Shown: positions 1 to 8,384, counted from the first letter of the stretch. The stretch is DNA of 44,173 nucleotides from Clostridia bacterium (GCA_017435905.1 JAFSEB010000012.1:1-44173), one strand, 5' to 3'. Numbers and translations are program-made. Notes: generated by a model from the letters alone, not told the origin.

Positions 1-57
1 CGGATATGCCTTCCTCCTCTTCCTTGCATTTACCCGAAAGCGATCCATTTTGCGGTC

Positions 58-196
58 GAAGAGTCTAAAAAGGCAAGACCGGTTCTATCAGCAGGCGTGT
101 GGTCGAAGGAATAGTGGTGCTATTTCAAGACCGCACAACATACTGACAGGGCCGGTATTGCCTTTCTTAGACCGATGTTTTCTTAACGGGATGCCC
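58..196 (-). repeat. 139-bp imperfect-palindrome repeat, copy A
   Basis: This stretch is the reverse complement of 44035-44173 with 7 mismatches and no gaps (about 95% identity). It folds into one long irregular hairpin: an outer stem of about 14 pairs with one bulge plus 5 more pairs after a mismatch, a 7-bp middle stem, an 8-position stem with one mismatch, and a 5-bp tip stem. It begins 57 nt after the stop codon of the small ferredoxin gene and has the same orientation relative to that gene as copy B has to guanine deaminase. It resembles long-stem intergenic repeats such as ERIC, but I do not recognise it as a named family. Confidence 0.85.
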
Positions 197-253
197 CTTT
201 TACGGCTCCTTTTATGCTGTTACGTTGATTGTTCCACGTATCTGCGCTTCGCC

Positions 254-502
254 TTATTTTGCGAGGGGCAGGATGGTGGTCATGAAGAAATCGCGCGCAG
301 CATCGGCGCTGACGCTGTAAGGCTGGCCGTTCACGGAAACGGCGACGCCGTTGCCGCTGCACTGACGCATGCAGAGGGTTGCCTTAAACTCTACCTTGTC
401 ATGTACTTTTTCTTCCTCGATCATCTGCTGGATCGTCTGGATGACGTTGTAAGAACCCTTCAGATGGCAGGAACTTCCGATACAAACGCTGACTTCAACC
501 AT
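254..502 (-). CDS. Thioredoxin-like [2Fe-2S] ferredoxin, hydrogenase-associated
   Basis: An 82-residue protein with the cysteine spacing of thioredoxin-like [2Fe-2S] proteins: Cys7 and Cys12, then Cys44 and Cys48. The same fold forms the N-terminus of HydB and the core of HydC. It is the last gene of the hyd operon. Its AAGGAGG ribosome site lies inside the end of hydA and its ATG follows the hydA stop by 2 nt, so translation is probably coupled. A role as an accessory electron carrier or extra subunit of the hydrogenase is inferred from position; the partner is not shown by the sequence. Confidence 0.85.
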   Translation of the reverse strand: MVEVSVCIGSSCHLKGSYNVIQTIQQMIEEEKVHDKVEFKATLCMRQCSGNGVAVSVNGQPYSVSADAARDFFMTTILPLAK

Positions 503-504
503 AC

Positions 505-2208
505 TTAGTTTTCCTCCTTGGCATGATAATGCACATGAAGCATCTCGTGGACGCGGCCCTTGAGGACACCGTTGTAGAGGGACATCATCAGGGGGTTCTC
601 CTCGGAACGCTTAATGGTGCTAAGCTTATCATCGTTGTAAAGGCCTGCGCTGCGCTTGCCGATCTCATTGCTGGGCACATAGGGCTGGCCGCCGCCGTTG
701 ATGCAGCCGCCGGGGCATGCCATAACTTCCACGAAGTCAAAGTGCTCGCCTGCCTTGATGCGCTCGATGAGGTCGCTGGCATTCTTCAGGCCGCTGACGA
801 CCGCAATGCGAACTTCCGCGTCGCCGACCATGATGGTGGTTTCCTTCACGCCTTCAAGACCGCGTACGCCGGTGTAGGCGATGGTGCGCAGCGCGCTGCC
901 GGACTTGTCAGAAGCAAGACGGCGGAGCACAGCCTCGGTCACGCCGCCGGTGACACCGAAGATAACGCCGGCGCCGGTGAAGGTGCCGTAAGGCATATCC
1001 ACAGCTTCAGGCTCGATATCTCTGAATACGATACCGGATTCCTTGATCATGCGAACAAGCTCCTGGGTGGTGAGAACGTAGTCCACATCCTGCTTGCCGT
1101 CTACCTTGAACTCATCGCGCACAGCTTCGAACTTCTTCGCGGTGCAGGGCATCACAGCAACGTGCACATGCTTGCGGTTGGAGTTCTTGGCGTTCTCGCG
1201 AAGAATGGCGGAGAACATCTGCATGGGGGACTTGCAGGTGGAAACATGCTCCACGAGCTCGGGGTACTTCGTCTCGCAGAAGCGGACCCAGGCGGGGCAG
1301 CAGGAAGAAAACAGCGGGATGGTGTTGCCGCCCTTTGCAAGACGGTTGACCAGCTCGTTGGATTCTTCAAGAACGGTCAGGTCAGCGCTGGTGGAGGTGT
1401 CATAAACCTCGTCAAAGCCGAGACGGCGGAGAGCCGCAACGATCTTGCCCATGGCGCTGGCGCCGCTCTCAAGGCCGAATTCCTTGCCGATGGCAACACG
1501 CACGGCGGGAGCGACCTGAACGGTGACCTTGGTCTCACGGTCATCGAGGGCCTTCCAAACCTTGGAAATGTCGTTCTTCACAACGAGAGCGCCGGTGGGG
1601 CAGACAGCAGCACACTGACCGCAGCCAACGCAGTTGGTCTCAGCAAGCGGAATGTTGAACGCAGTGCTGATGGTCATCTTGGAGCCACGGTGTGCAAAGT
1701 CGATGGCGCCGACGTTCTGCACTTCGTTGCACATACGCACGCAGTCACCGCAAAGGATGCACTTGTGCTGGTCACGCAAGATGCTCACGGAAGAGTTCTC
1801 AATGAGGGGCTCGGCAGCGGTGTTCGGGAAGCGAACATCGTTGATGTCGAAGCGGATGGCAAGAGCCTGCAGCTTGCACGCACCGTTGTTGTCGCAGGTG
1901 GTGCAGTCACGGCAGTGGTTCGCAAGAAGGAGCTCAAGGATCATCTTGCGGTACTTGCGCAGACGCTCGGTGTTGGTGCGGATCACCATGCCCGCCTTCG
2001 GGGGGGTGGAGCAAGCCGCATCGAGACCGCCATGCTGGTTCTCGACCATGCACATACGGCAGGCGCCGTAGATGGAAAGGTCACCGTGGTAGCAGAAAGT
2101 AGGCATCTTGATGCCGATCTTGCGGATGACTTCGAGAATATTCTTTTCGCCGTTGATCTCTACGGGGATACCGTCAACGGTCATGATATCTTTCTTCATG
2201 ATAGGCAT
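505..2208 (-). CDS. hydA: [FeFe]-hydrogenase catalytic subunit HydA
   Basis: Catalytic subunit of a bifurcating NAD(H)/ferredoxin-dependent [FeFe]-hydrogenase, 567 aa. An N-terminal plant-type [2Fe-2S] domain has Cys39, 50, 53 and 66. A His-ligated [4Fe-4S] site has His98, Cys102, 105 and 111. Two further [4Fe-4S] sites are at Cys150/153/156/160 and Cys193/196/199/203. The H-cluster motifs are all present: FSSCCPAW (about 301-308), MPCTAKK (353-359) and MACPGGC (496-502). I chose the ATG at 2208 because AAGGAGGT precedes it by about 5 nt; the longer frame runs into the hydB end. The TSCCP motif carries Ser in place of the usual Thr, a mild change. The enzyme is cytoplasmic: no signal peptide or membrane helix is visible. 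Confidence 0.96.
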   Translation of the reverse strand: MPIMKKDIMTVDGIPVEINGEKNILEVIRKIGIKMPTFCYHGDLSIYGACRMCMVENQHGGLDAACSTPPKAGMVIRTNTERLRKYRKMILELLLANHCRDCTTCDNNGACKLQALAIRFDINDVRFPNTAAEPLIENSSVSILRDQHKCILCGDCVRMCNEVQNVGAIDFAHRGSKMTISTAFNIPLAETNCVGCGQCAAVCPTGALVVKNDISKVWKALDDRETKVTVQVAPAVRVAIGKEFGLESGASAMGKIVAALRRLGFDEVYDTSTSADLTVLEESNELVNRLAKGGNTIPLFSSCCPAWVRFCETKYPELVEHVSTCKSPMQMFSAILRENAKNSNRKHVHVAVMPCTAKKFEAVRDEFKVDGKQDVDYVLTTQELVRMIKESGIVFRDIEPEAVDMPYGTFTGAGVIFGVTGGVTEAVLRRLASDKSGSALRTIAYTGVRGLEGVKETTIMVGDAEVRIAVVSGLKNASDLIERIKAGEHFDFVEVMACPGGCINGGGQPYVPSNEIGKRSAGLYNDDKLSTIKRSEENPLMMSLYNGVLKGRVHEMLHVHYHAKEEN

Positions 2209-2209
2209 A

Positions 2210-4084
2210 TTAGACCTCCTTGATGGCATGGAACGGGCAGGTGGATACGCATGCGCCGCACTTGATGCACTTATCCTGATCGATCACGAAGGGCGACTTG
2301 ATCACGCCGCTGATCGCGCCGACAGGGCAACCACGGGAGCACTTGGAGCAGCCACGGCACAGATCGGGATCGATCATGATGCGCTTGAGCTTGGAGCAGG
2401 CGCCGGCGGGGCAGCGCTTGTCACGGATGTGGGCTTCGTACTCGTCGCGGAAATACTTGATGGTGCTCACAACGGGGCCGGCAGCGGTCTTGCCAAGGCC
2501 GCACAGAGCGGTGTTGGTGATGGTGTCGGCAAGTTCGAGGAGCAGTTCGATATCGCCCTCACGGCCATTGCCGGCAACGATGCGCTCAAGGATCTCAAGC
2601 ATGCGCTTGGTGCCTTCACGGCAGGGTACGCACTTACCGCAGGATTCGTTCTGGGTGAAGTTCATGAAGAAGCGGGCAACTTCTACCATGCAGGTCTTGT
2701 CGTCCATAACAACGAGACCGCCGGAACCGATCATTGCGCCAACCTTCTTAAGGGAGTCAAAGTCGAGGGGCAGGTCAAGCTCGGCAGAGGTCAGGCAGCC
2801 GCCGGAAGGACCGCCGATCTGGACGGCCTTGAACTGACCGCCGTCACGCATACCGCCGCCGATGTCGAAGATAACTTCCCTGAGGGTGGTGCCCATGGGA
2901 ACTTCGATGAGACCGGTGTTGACGATGTTGCCGGTGAGGGCGAACGCCTTGGTGCCGGGGCTGGTCTCGGTACCGATCTTGCGGTAATTTTCAGCGCCGA
3001 ACTTCACGATGGAAGCCACGTTGGCGAAGGTCTCAACGTTGTTGAGAACGGTGGGCTGGTTGAAGAGGCCGTGCTCAACGGTACGGGGAGGCTTAACACG
3101 GGGCATACCGCGCTTGCCTTCGATGGAAGCGGTCAGTGCGCTGCCTTCGCCGCAAACGAATGCGCCGGCGCCCTGGTTGATGTGGATGGTGAAGTTGAAG
3201 CCGCTGCCGAGGATGTTCTCGCCGAGGAGGCCCATTTCGGTGGCCTGCTTGATGGCGTTCTGCAGACGGGAAACAGCCATGGGGTACTCAGCACGCACGT
3301 AGATGTAGCCTTCGCTGGCACCAACGGCGATACCTGCGATCATCATGCCTTCGAGCATGCGGTGCGGGTCGCCTTCCATGATGGAGCGGTCCATGAATGC
3401 ACCGGGGTCGCCTTCGTCGCCGTTGCAGACAACGTACTTGGGAAGGGACTTCTGGCGAGCCACCTGGCTCCACTTCTTGCCGGCAGGGAAACCGCCGCCG
3501 CCGCGGCCGCGCAGACCGGAATCGGAGATGCTCTTGATGATGTCCTCGCCGGTCATCTCGAAGAGGGCCTTTTCAAAGGCTTCGTAACCGCCGATGGCAA
3601 TGTATTCATGGATGGAGTCCGCATCGATGTGACCGCAGTGCTCAAGCACCTTACGGGTCTGCTTCTGATAGAAGGGGATCTCATCCTGCTTCTGGTAGAT
3701 CTTGCCGTTCTGGCGGTAAGCAAGGCGCTCAACGATCTCGCCCTTCGCCATGGTCTTTTCGACGATCTCATCCACGTCGGCAAGCTTTACCTTGGTGTAA
3801 AGCCAGCCGTAGGGCTCAATGCGTACGAGGGGACCCATTTCGCAGAAGCCGTGGCAGCCGCTCTTCTTGAGGCCGACGACGTCCTCGTGGGGATCCATCG
3901 CCAGTTCCACTTCGCACTTGATGCCGCAGGCTTCCATCTTTTCCTTCAGCGCAGCGTAGATATCAAGGGAGCCGCCGCTGACGCAGCCGGTACCGGCGCA
4001 AACAAGGATCTTCCTGGTCTCGCTCTTTGCAGCACGGATGCAGGCTTCACGCAGGGACTTCATTTCTTCTCTGGTCTTGATCAT
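2210..4084 (-). CDS. hydB: Bifurcating hydrogenase flavoprotein subunit HydB (NuoF-like)
   Basis: This 624-aa subunit carries the FMN and NAD(H) site of the bifurcating hydrogenase. An N-terminal thioredoxin-like [2Fe-2S] domain has Cys29/34/77/81. The NuoF-type core has the glycine-rich GRGGGGFPAG nucleotide/FMN motif at 193-202, and its [4Fe-4S] site is CGKCVPC with a distant Cys (482/485/488/528). A C-terminal ferredoxin domain binds two [4Fe-4S] clusters (Cys576/579/582/586 and 606/609/612/616). This domain order is that of HydB in HydABC, not of plain NuoF, which lacks the two ends. The start codon overlaps the hydC stop by 4 nt (ATGA), indicating translational coupling. Confidence 0.96.
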   Translation of the reverse strand: MIKTREEMKSLREACIRAAKSETRKILVCAGTGCVSGGSLDIYAALKEKMEACGIKCEVELAMDPHEDVVGLKKSGCHGFCEMGPLVRIEPYGWLYTKVKLADVDEIVEKTMAKGEIVERLAYRQNGKIYQKQDEIPFYQKQTRKVLEHCGHIDADSIHEYIAIGGYEAFEKALFEMTGEDIIKSISDSGLRGRGGGGFPAGKKWSQVARQKSLPKYVVCNGDEGDPGAFMDRSIMEGDPHRMLEGMMIAGIAVGASEGYIYVRAEYPMAVSRLQNAIKQATEMGLLGENILGSGFNFTIHINQGAGAFVCGEGSALTASIEGKRGMPRVKPPRTVEHGLFNQPTVLNNVETFANVASIVKFGAENYRKIGTETSPGTKAFALTGNIVNTGLIEVPMGTTLREVIFDIGGGMRDGGQFKAVQIGGPSGGCLTSAELDLPLDFDSLKKVGAMIGSGGLVVMDDKTCMVEVARFFMNFTQNESCGKCVPCREGTKRMLEILERIVAGNGREGDIELLLELADTITNTALCGLGKTAAGPVVSTIKYFRDEYEAHIRDKRCPAGACSKLKRIMIDPDLCRGCSKCSRGCPVGAISGVIKSPFVIDQDKCIKCGACVSTCPFHAIKEV

Positions 4085-4560
4085 GCGTTTTCCCTCCTGA
4101 GGGTCTCAATCAGTTCCACAGCCTTTTCGGGGGTCATAGTGGGATGGACCTTGCCGTTCACGGTCAGTGCGGGTGCAAGGCCGCAGGCGCCAAGGCAGGA
4201 AACGGTTTCCACGGTGAAAAGAAGATCATCGGTGGTGTTCTTGCCATCGGCGAGCTTCAGCTCGCTGCGGAGCTTCTCGAGGATCGGGATGGATTTACGA
4301 ACATGGCATGCGGTGCCGTCGCAAACCTTGATGACGTACTTGCCCTTGGGTTCAAGAGAGAAGTTCTCATAGAACGTGGCAACGCCGTAGATGTGTGCTT
4401 CGCTCAGCCCCATCTGCTTGGAAAGATAGGGGAAGACCTCGCGGGGAAGGTACGAATACTCTTCCTGCACGGCCTGAAGCACTGCGATCATGCTGCGTTC
4501 TTCTTTGCCGCAGCGCTCGAGGATCGCGTCCGTCTTCTGGTACAGTTCCTGGATGTTCAT
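4081..4560 (-). CDS. hydC: Bifurcating hydrogenase subunit HydC (NuoE-like [2Fe-2S])
   Basis: A 159-aa NuoE-family protein that passes electrons within the HydABC complex. An N-terminal helical region is followed by a thioredoxin-like [2Fe-2S] domain with Cys80, Cys85, Cys122 and Cys126 (CDGTAC and CLGAC). It is first in the hyd operon and overlaps hydB by 4 nt. The ATG follows an AGAAGGAGAAAGAA leader. Only a weak promoter candidate lies in the 152-nt gap upstream, so part of its expression may come from the nfn operon on the same strand. Confidence 0.95.
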   Translation of the reverse strand: MNIQELYQKTDAILERCGKEERSMIAVLQAVQEEYSYLPREVFPYLSKQMGLSEAHIYGVATFYENFSLEPKGKYVIKVCDGTACHVRKSIPILEKLRSELKLADGKNTTDDLLFTVETVSCLGACGLAPALTVNGKVHPTMTPEKAVELIETLRRENA

Positions 4561-4599
4561 TTCTTTCTCCTTCTTTTAGTGGTCTTATGTTAAGGGTTT

Positions 4600-4705
4600 T
4601 GGCTCGCTCGGCAACAGCCCGTCTTTCCTTCCCCACCCTTATTAAGGAAGGGAAGACCACCCTGCGCCGCTCCCTTCAAAGAGGGCGCAGGGGTCAGGTC
4701 CTGTC
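4600..4705 (-). repeat. Hairpin-rich intergenic palindromes, possible nfn terminator
   Basis: Between nfnB and hydC the minus strand holds two adjacent inverted repeats: an 8-bp stem CCTGCGCC/GGCGCAGG enclosing a smaller CTC/GAG stem, and a CCCTTCC/GGGGAAGG stem. Neither is followed by a clean U-tract. The composition is like the palindromic intergenic elements common in gut Clostridia (recalled, not checked). It may act as a leaky terminator or mRNA stabiliser between the two redox operons. Confidence 0.45.
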
Positions 4706-4712
4706 AAAAGCG

Positions 4713-6134
4713 TTATTTCTTGGAAAGGTACTCGTCGATGGCAGCGGCGGCAGCTTTGCCTGCGCCCATTGCGCTGATGACGGTGGCAGCGCCGGTCACG
4801 GCGTCGCCGCCGGCGTAAACGCCCTCACGGCTGGTGGCGCCGGTGGCTTCCTCAACCACGATGCCGCCCTTGCGGTTCACTTCAAGGCCCTTGGTGGTGG
4901 ACTTGATGAGGGGGTTGGGGCTGGTGCCGATGGCGATGATGACGGTGTCAACATCAAGAACGAACTCGCTGCCCTCTACGGGAACGGGACGGCGGCGGCC
5001 CTTTTCATCGGGTTCGCCAAGCTCCATGCGGATGCACTTCATGCCGGTCACGAAGCCGTTCCTGGGGTCACGCCTGTCTTCGGGGTTGTTGTAGCCGATG
5101 ATCTCAACGGGGTTGTTGAGCAGCTTGAACTCGATGCCCTCTTCCATGGCATGTTCGACTTCCTCACGCCTTGCGGGCAGCTCCTCGAGGCTGCGGCGGT
5201 AGACGATGTAAACCTTTTCAGCACCAAGGCGCAGCGCAGTACGGGCTGCGTCCATCGCCACGTTGCCGCCGCCGACGACTGCCACTTTGCCGCCCTTCAT
5301 GATGGGGGTGACGGGGCATTCGCGGAAGGACTTCATCAGGTTGCTGCGGGTGAGGTATTCGTTGGCGGAGTAAACGCCCTTGTAAGCTTCGCCGGGGATG
5401 CCCATGAAGTTGGGAAGACCTGCGCCGGAGCCTACGAACACCGCTTCGAAGCCCTGCTCAAAGAGCTCGTCGATGGTCAGGGTTTTGCCGATGACGATAT
5501 TGGTCTCCACATCAACGCCCATGGCAACGAGGTTGTCCACTTCCTTCTGCACGATGGCCTTGGGAAGACGGAACTCGGGGATGCCGTAAACAAGAACGCC
5601 GCCGGCGGTGTGGAGCGCTTCGTAAACGGTGACCTTGTAGCCCTTCTTGGCGAGGTCGCCTGCGCAGGTCAGGCCGGAGGGGCCGCTGCCTACGATGGCA
5701 ACACGGTGGCCGTTGGCAGGCGCCACAACGGGAGCTTCGGTGCTGTGGGCGTTGTGCCAGTCGGCAACAAAGCGCTCAAGGCGGCCGATACCCACAGGCT
5801 CGCCCTTGATGCCGCGGACGCACTTGGATTCACACTGGGATTCCTGGGGGCATACACGGCCGCAGACGGCGGGCAGGGAAGAAGTCTTGCTGATGATCTG
5901 GTAAGCGCCTTCAAAGTCGCCTTCCTTGATCTTGGCGATGAATTCGGGAATGTGGATGTTGACGGGGCAGCCGCTCACGCAGGGCATGTTCTTGCAGTTA
6001 AGGCAGCGAAGTGCTTCGTCAAGGGCCATTTCCTCGGTATAACCGGTGGCAACTTCGTCAAAATTATGGGCACGAACCTCGGGCTCCTGGGAGGGCATGG
6101 GGTTCTTCTTCAGGCTCATGTTGGGCTTGGTCAT
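4713..6134 (-). CDS. nfnB: NfnB: NADH-dependent ferredoxin:NADP+ oxidoreductase large subunit (GltD/GltA-like)
   Basis: A 473-aa flavoprotein of the glutamate-synthase small-subunit family. Two [4Fe-4S] sites are at Cys44/47/52/56 and Cys91/95/101/105. An FAD dinucleotide motif VGSGPSG lies near 151-157 and an NADPH-binding VGGGNVAMD near 293-301. Alone, this family can be annotated as NADPH-dependent glutamate synthase. Here the upstream gene encodes the matching NfnA, no large glutamate synthase subunit is present, and the start lies 1 nt beyond the nfnA stop, so the bifurcating transhydrogenase NfnAB is the better call. It would exchange electrons between reduced ferredoxin plus NADH and NADPH in the cytoplasm. 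Confidence 0.93.
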   Translation of the reverse strand: MTKPNMSLKKNPMPSQEPEVRAHNFDEVATGYTEEMALDEALRCLNCKNMPCVSGCPVNIHIPEFIAKIKEGDFEGAYQIISKTSSLPAVCGRVCPQESQCESKCVRGIKGEPVGIGRLERFVADWHNAHSTEAPVVAPANGHRVAIVGSGPSGLTCAGDLAKKGYKVTVYEALHTAGGVLVYGIPEFRLPKAIVQKEVDNLVAMGVDVETNIVIGKTLTIDELFEQGFEAVFVGSGAGLPNFMGIPGEAYKGVYSANEYLTRSNLMKSFRECPVTPIMKGGKVAVVGGGNVAMDAARTALRLGAEKVYIVYRRSLEELPARREEVEHAMEEGIEFKLLNNPVEIIGYNNPEDRRDPRNGFVTGMKCIRMELGEPDEKGRRRPVPVEGSEFVLDVDTVIIAIGTSPNPLIKSTTKGLEVNRKGGIVVEEATGATSREGVYAGGDAVTGAATVISAMGAGKAAAAAIDEYLSKK

Positions 6135-6135
6135 G

Positions 6136-6990
6136 TTACTTTACCTCCTTGGCAAACAGGTTGCAGGTCTCTTCGTGGGCGTGACGCTCGAAATCCTTGT
6201 ACATCATGCCGCGGGACATAGCCTCATCGAAATCGATCTCGTAGCCGTTGAAGTCGGGACCGTCAACGCAGGCGAACTTGGTGATCTTCTGGCCGTCACG
6301 GTTGAGGGTGAGGCGGCAGCCGCCGCACATGCCGGTACCGTCGATCATGATGGGGTTCATGGACACCACGCAGGGGATGCCGGTGGGACGGGTCGCCGCC
6401 ACAACGAATTTCATCATGATGAGGGGACCGATGGTGATGACCTGGTCAAACTTTTCGCCTTCTGCGAACATTTCCTCAAGGGGAACGCAGACGTTGCCGT
6501 GACGGCCGTAGGAACCGTCATCGGTCATCACGAAGAGCCTGTCGGAGCAGGCACGGAACTCGTCTTCAAGGATGAGAAGATCCTTGCTGCGGAAGCCGAT
6601 GACGCTGGTCACTTCGCAGCCCTGTGCGTGCAGCTTCTTCGCAATGGGGAGTGCGATGGCGCAGCCAACGCCGCCGCCAACGATGCATACCTTCTTGAGG
6701 CCGTCTGTATGAGTAGCAACGCCGAGGGGACCGACGAAATCCTGAATGAACTCGCCTTCGGCCTTGTGATTGAGCTTTTCGGTGGTAGATCCGACGATCT
6801 GGAAAATGATGGTGACAGTACCCTTTTCACGGTCAAAATCCGCAATGGTCAGGGGGATGCGCTCGCCTTCGGCATCAACGCGCAGGATGATAAACTGACC
6901 GGGTTCTGCTTTTTTGGCAACCAGGGGCGCTTCGATCTCCATCAGCGTCACGGTAGGATTGAGGCTCTTCTTCTGAACGATGCGATACAT
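6136..6990 (-). CDS. nfnA: NfnA: ferredoxin-NADP+ reductase-like small subunit
   Basis: A 284-aa member of the ferredoxin-NADP reductase family (PyrK/SudB type): an FAD-binding beta-barrel, a nucleotide-binding half with VGGGVGCAIALP near 104-115, and a C-terminal [2Fe-2S] site with CGGC plus an earlier/later Cys (around CGGCRL and FACVDGPDF). It pairs with NfnB as the NADH-binding subunit. The ATG at 6990 was chosen because a purine-rich AAAGGAAG stretch precedes it and the family starts at MYRIV; an upstream ATG in frame lies in the structured leader. Confidence 0.92.
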   Translation of the reverse strand: MYRIVQKKSLNPTVTLMEIEAPLVAKKAEPGQFIILRVDAEGERIPLTIADFDREKGTVTIIFQIVGSTTEKLNHKAEGEFIQDFVGPLGVATHTDGLKKVCIVGGGVGCAIALPIAKKLHAQGCEVTSVIGFRSKDLLILEDEFRACSDRLFVMTDDGSYGRHGNVCVPLEEMFAEGEKFDQVITIGPLIMMKFVVAATRPTGIPCVVSMNPIMIDGTGMCGGCRLTLNRDGQKITKFACVDGPDFNGYEIDFDEAMSRGMMYKDFERHAHEETCNLFAKEVK

Positions 6991-7059
6991 AGTCTTCCTT
7001 CTTTCCTTCTTTCCTTTGTTACTTGATTCGGGCGTACCCTTGCCCGGTTGGATACAGCA

Positions 7060-7145
7060 CAAAAAAGCCAAAGCACCGCTATTATTTCTCGCAGCGGTCC
7101 TGCGGCCCGTCTTTCGGTAAAAACTTTCAGTTTTTTTGCCGAAAG
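7060..7145 (-). promoter_or_regulatory. Structured leader of nfnAB with a terminator-like hairpin
   Basis: The nfn transcript has a leader of about 165 nt. Reading the minus strand, 7145-7111 forms a long hairpin (CTTTCGG/CCGAAAG around a second stem AAAAACT/AGTTTTT). Next, 7106-7067 forms a hairpin with ACCGCT/AGCGGT, an internal loop and GCC/GGC, followed directly by six U (7066-7061), as in an intrinsic terminator. A third small hairpin CGGGC/GCCCG comes before the ribosome site. The layout looks like attenuation. I could not match it to a known riboswitch class. Confidence 0.5.
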
Positions 7146-7162
7146 CATTCTTATTCGACTAT

Positions 7163-7192
7163 ATTTTATCAGAATATATTACTGTGGGTCAA
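7163..7192 (-). promoter_or_regulatory. Sigma-A-type promoter of nfnAB
   Basis: On the minus strand TTGACC (7192-7187) is separated by 18 nt from TAAAAT (7168-7163). It lies just downstream of the lysR terminator and upstream of the folded leader. Confidence 0.7.
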
Positions 7193-7197
7193 GACAA

Positions 7198-7235
7198 AAC
7201 AGGCATATCGACATGCGAGTATCGATATGCCTGTT
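7198..7235 (-). terminator. Intrinsic terminator after the LysR gene
   Basis: A perfect 14-bp inverted repeat (7198-7211 with 7222-7235) and a 10-nt loop. On the minus strand it is followed by TTTTGTCTT. On the plus strand six T lie 5 nt further on. Confidence 0.8.
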
Positions 7236-7257
7236 AACGCTTTTTTCATATCCCCCG

Positions 7258-8193
7258 TTACGCCCTTCCGGGGAAGGCGACCTCGTTGCGGGCGATGTAA
7301 AGCTCGTTGATGAAACGCTTTTCAAGGGGGCCCATGCTGTAGCCTTCCGGATAGATGAGCACATCCCGGCTTCTCCCCTCTCCGCCAAGGCTTTCAAGCT
7401 GCACAAGGCCGAAACGGGACAGCATATCCCCGGGCACCGGCGTCGCCCACATGAAGGTGCCGGGCAGCCTGTCCAGCAGTTCAAACTGGTTAGCCCTGTC
7501 GTTCACCGTGATGCGGCGGACCGGCTTTCCGCTTCCGGCGCTTCGCTTTGTGCCGAAGGACAGATAGGGCGCATCCGCATCGTCGTTCACAAGCTCAATG
7601 AGCTCCGAAAGTGCTTCGGGCTCCACGCTGCGCTTCTTGGCAAGGGGGTGCCGTGCGGAGACCGTCACAAGGCAGTCCGCCTCCCACACCAGCTCGCTGA
7701 GCAGGTGCCGCTCCTCCAGCGCACGCATAAAGTAATTTTCGTAAAGCAGCCTGTAACGTACCACGCCGATGTTGAACCTGCCCTCCGCCACCTGCGCAAT
7801 GGTCTCAAGGGCGCCTGTTTCGCAAACCTGAATATCCATCTGCTTTTTCGGGTCAAGCTGTGAAAGGAACCGTGTCACCGCCCGTGCCACATAGCTTACC
7901 CGGGGCACGCTGACGCCGAAATCCTGCATGGCATCGGGCTGGGGCGAATTGAGCGCCTCCACCTTTTCAAGCTGCAGCAGGATGCGCTTTGCATACACAA
8001 GAAACTCCGCCCCCTTTTCCGTGGGCACCACGCCCCTTGAGGTTCGCCGGAAAATAGAGATGCCAAGGTTGTCCTCCAGCTCCTTGATGGCCTTGGAAAG
8101 GTTGGGCTGCGCCATATAAAGGTTGTCCGCCGCCTGCGTGATGGAGCCTGTGCGCTCCACCTCAACGGCATATTTGAAATGCTGTGTGTTCAT
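7258..8193 (-). CDS. LysR-family transcriptional regulator
   Basis: A 311-aa LysR-type regulator. The N-terminal winged helix-turn-helix covers about residues 1-60 (SITQAADNLYMAQPNLSKAI, then LGISIFRRTSRG). The rest is a periplasmic-binding-protein-like effector domain. It is transcribed divergently from metY-metA across a 228-nt gap holding both promoters, the usual arrangement for a LysR protein controlling its neighbour. Control of methionine/cysteine synthesis is therefore likely but inferred; the effector is unknown. The ATG follows GGGAGG. Confidence 0.9.
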   Translation of the reverse strand: MNTQHFKYAVEVERTGSITQAADNLYMAQPNLSKAIKELEDNLGISIFRRTSRGVVPTEKGAEFLVYAKRILLQLEKVEALNSPQPDAMQDFGVSVPRVSYVARAVTRFLSQLDPKKQMDIQVCETGALETIAQVAEGRFNIGVVRYRLLYENYFMRALEERHLLSELVWEADCLVTVSARHPLAKKRSVEPEALSELIELVNDDADAPYLSFGTKRSAGSGKPVRRITVNDRANQFELLDRLPGTFMWATPVPGDMLSRFGLVQLESLGGEGRSRDVLIYPEGYSMGPLEKRFINELYIARNEVAFPGRA

Positions 8194-8238
8194 CGGTCCT
8201 CCCGAATATTCGCCATATATACTTTTTGGTATGCTGCT

Positions 8239-8267
8239 ATAATAATCTTTATATGTCTGTCTGTCAA
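8239..8267 (-). promoter_or_regulatory. Promoter of the LysR gene
   Basis: On the minus strand TTGACA (8267-8262), 17-nt spacer, TATTAT (8244-8239). Near-consensus sigma-A promoter. Confidence 0.75.
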
Positions 8268-8335
8268 CAGGCCGTATCCGCCGCTGAAAAACAAATCCTC
8301 CTTCCTGTTTTTATATATAATTCTTGCCGCAACGT

Positions 8336-8364
8336 TTGACATTGGGCAAAGAATCATATATGAT
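8336..8364 (+). promoter_or_regulatory. Promoter of metY-metA
   Basis: TTGACA (8336-8341), 17-nt spacer, TATGAT (8359-8364). Transcription should start near 8371 and give a leader of about 50 nt. Confidence 0.8.
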
Positions 8365-8384
8365 GCCCTCAAAGCACAAAAATC

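Noticed and set aside
523..4372. Long open frames on the plus strand opposite hydA, hydB and hydC
   Set aside because: GC-rich codon bias leaves the antisense frames open. The predicted proteins are low-complexity Ala/Gly/His mixtures without domains, while the minus strand encodes complete HydABC.
7020..7160. nfn leader as a cyclic-di-GMP (GEMM) riboswitch
   Set aside because: There is a GAAA-containing hairpin but not the conserved GEMM core sequences around it.
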